Of a DNA stretch of 5,172 nucleotides, positions 4,732 to 5,172 are shown piece after piece. The position numbers and the translations under genes are program-made. The notes below the pieces were generated by a model. The model had not been told where the DNA came from, did no database searches, and worked only from the letters and a program-made list of their open reading frames with translations. The DNA lies in NCBI GenBank assembly GCA_964354345.1, contig CAYGZL010000028.1, positions 1 to 5,172 on the forward strand. Direction: 5' to 3'. How positions within the stretch are numbered: the first letter of the stretch is position 1; every line of letters starts with the position of its first letter. This stretch comes from CAYGZL01 sp964354345 (lineage in GTDB: Bacteria; Chloroflexota; Anaerolineae; Anaerolineales; UBA4823).

Positions 4732-5172
4732 ATGGACATCATCGTCGAGACGAATTTCGGAAAAGTGCGCGGTTTGCAGGTCGGGGGTGTATATTCTTTC
4801 AAGGGCATCCCCTATGGCGCTCCGACCGGTGGAGTAAACCGTTTCAAACCGCCGACCCAACCCCAGCCCTGGCAAGGTGTGCGGGATGCACTCAGCTATG
4901 GCCCGCTCTGCCCGCAGCCTGGCTCGGAGGTCTGGCATCTCAGTCCACCCATCCTCGAGATGCTCACCGCGGGCGAAATCGCAGCCAGGCCAGCGATGAG
5001 TGAGGATTGCCTGAGGCTAAATATTTGGACACCGGCTATTGGGGACGAGGTGAAACGACCGGTGATGTTTTGGTGCCATGGCGGGGGGTTTATATCGGGT
5101 TCAGGCGGGGAGCCCTGGACGGAAGGAACTTCTCTATGCCGGCGCGGCGATGTGGTGGTCGTCTCGATCAAT
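4732..5172 (+). CDS. Type-B carboxylesterase, N-terminal part (runs off the window)
   Basis: The frame opens at ATG 4732 and stays open for 147 codons to the window edge; the family is usually about 500 residues, so roughly 30% is present. The N-terminal pattern is characteristic of PF00135 / PnbA-like enzymes: VETNFGKVRGLQVGGVYSFKGIPYG (residues 5-29), NRFKPPTQPQPWQGVRDA, LCPQ with Cys60, SEDCLRLNIWTP with Cys93, and the oxyanion-hole motif HGGGF (116-120). Cys60 and Cys93 are the pair that forms the conserved disulfide in many relatives. The usual aromatic residue or Thr after EDCL is Arg95 here, a mild deviation from the signature. The catalytic Ser (GESAGG), Glu/Asp and His lie beyond the window. 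No signal peptide is present, so a cytoplasmic ester hydrolase of broad specificity is expected. Confidence 0.9.
   Translation, partial: MDIIVETNFGKVRGLQVGGVYSFKGIPYGAPTGGVNRFKPPTQPQPWQGVRDALSYGPLCPQPGSEVWHLSPPILEMLTAGEIAARPAMSEDCLRLNIWTPAIGDEVKRPVMFWCHGGGFISGSGGEPWTEGTSLCRRGDVVVVSIN

Noticed and set aside
4591..5171. Minus-strand frames opposite the carboxylesterase
   Set aside because: The plus-strand frame carries several carboxylesterase motifs in order, so these are shadows.

Overview
The window reads as ordinary bacterial chromosome of moderate GC content, most likely from a member of the Chloroflexota (Anaerolineae-like). That placement is an inference. It rests on the abundant intergenic hairpin repeat GGGGCAGAC..GTCTGCCCC, on a second repeat class built from 'gcgtcttagcgtt / tttgcgttaag' words, and on the mix of DinB, DppA-like and esterase genes. 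No RNA gene, CRISPR array, transposase, phage gene or recognisable defence system was found.

Layout. Positions 54-414 hold a small minus-strand gene of unknown function with a good sigma70-type promoter; it appears to be frameshifted near its 3' end. Positions 488-592 hold a 34-codon plus-strand ORF that may be the remnant of a longer gene. Positions 623-920 are non-coding repeats: a 114-bp unit in two tandem copies, followed by two further copies of its leading hairpin. A perfect extended -10 promoter (955-963) then starts a compact plus-strand operon. It encodes a two-helix membrane peptide (992-1210), a DinB/YfiT-type putative metalloenzyme (1212-1694) and a lipoprotein esterase with an alpha/beta-hydrolase fold (1699-2943).

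Convergent to that operon, with only 4 bp between stop codons, lies a minus-strand pair: a DppA-like zinc D-aminopeptidase of family M55 (3428-4234) followed by an unknown helical protein with a Trp/Lys-rich tail (2948-3409). This pair is also driven by a perfect extended -10 promoter. Upstream of it, about 500 bp of intergenic DNA contains a nested foldback (4336-4412) and three and a bit copies of a 91-bp tandem repeat (4405-4709). The window ends inside a plus-strand type-B carboxylesterase (4732 to beyond 5172).

How the genes fit together. Nothing shows a shared pathway. The lipoprotein esterase would act outside the cytoplasmic membrane. DppA-type enzymes cleave D-amino-acid peptides in the cytoplasm, often linked to peptide or cell-wall recycling. 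The type-B carboxylesterase is a generalist ester hydrolase. The most unusual content is in the two repeat regions. In the first, the two hairpin classes are inverted relatives of each other that differ by compensatory base-pair changes, which points to selection on, or spread of, the folded structure.
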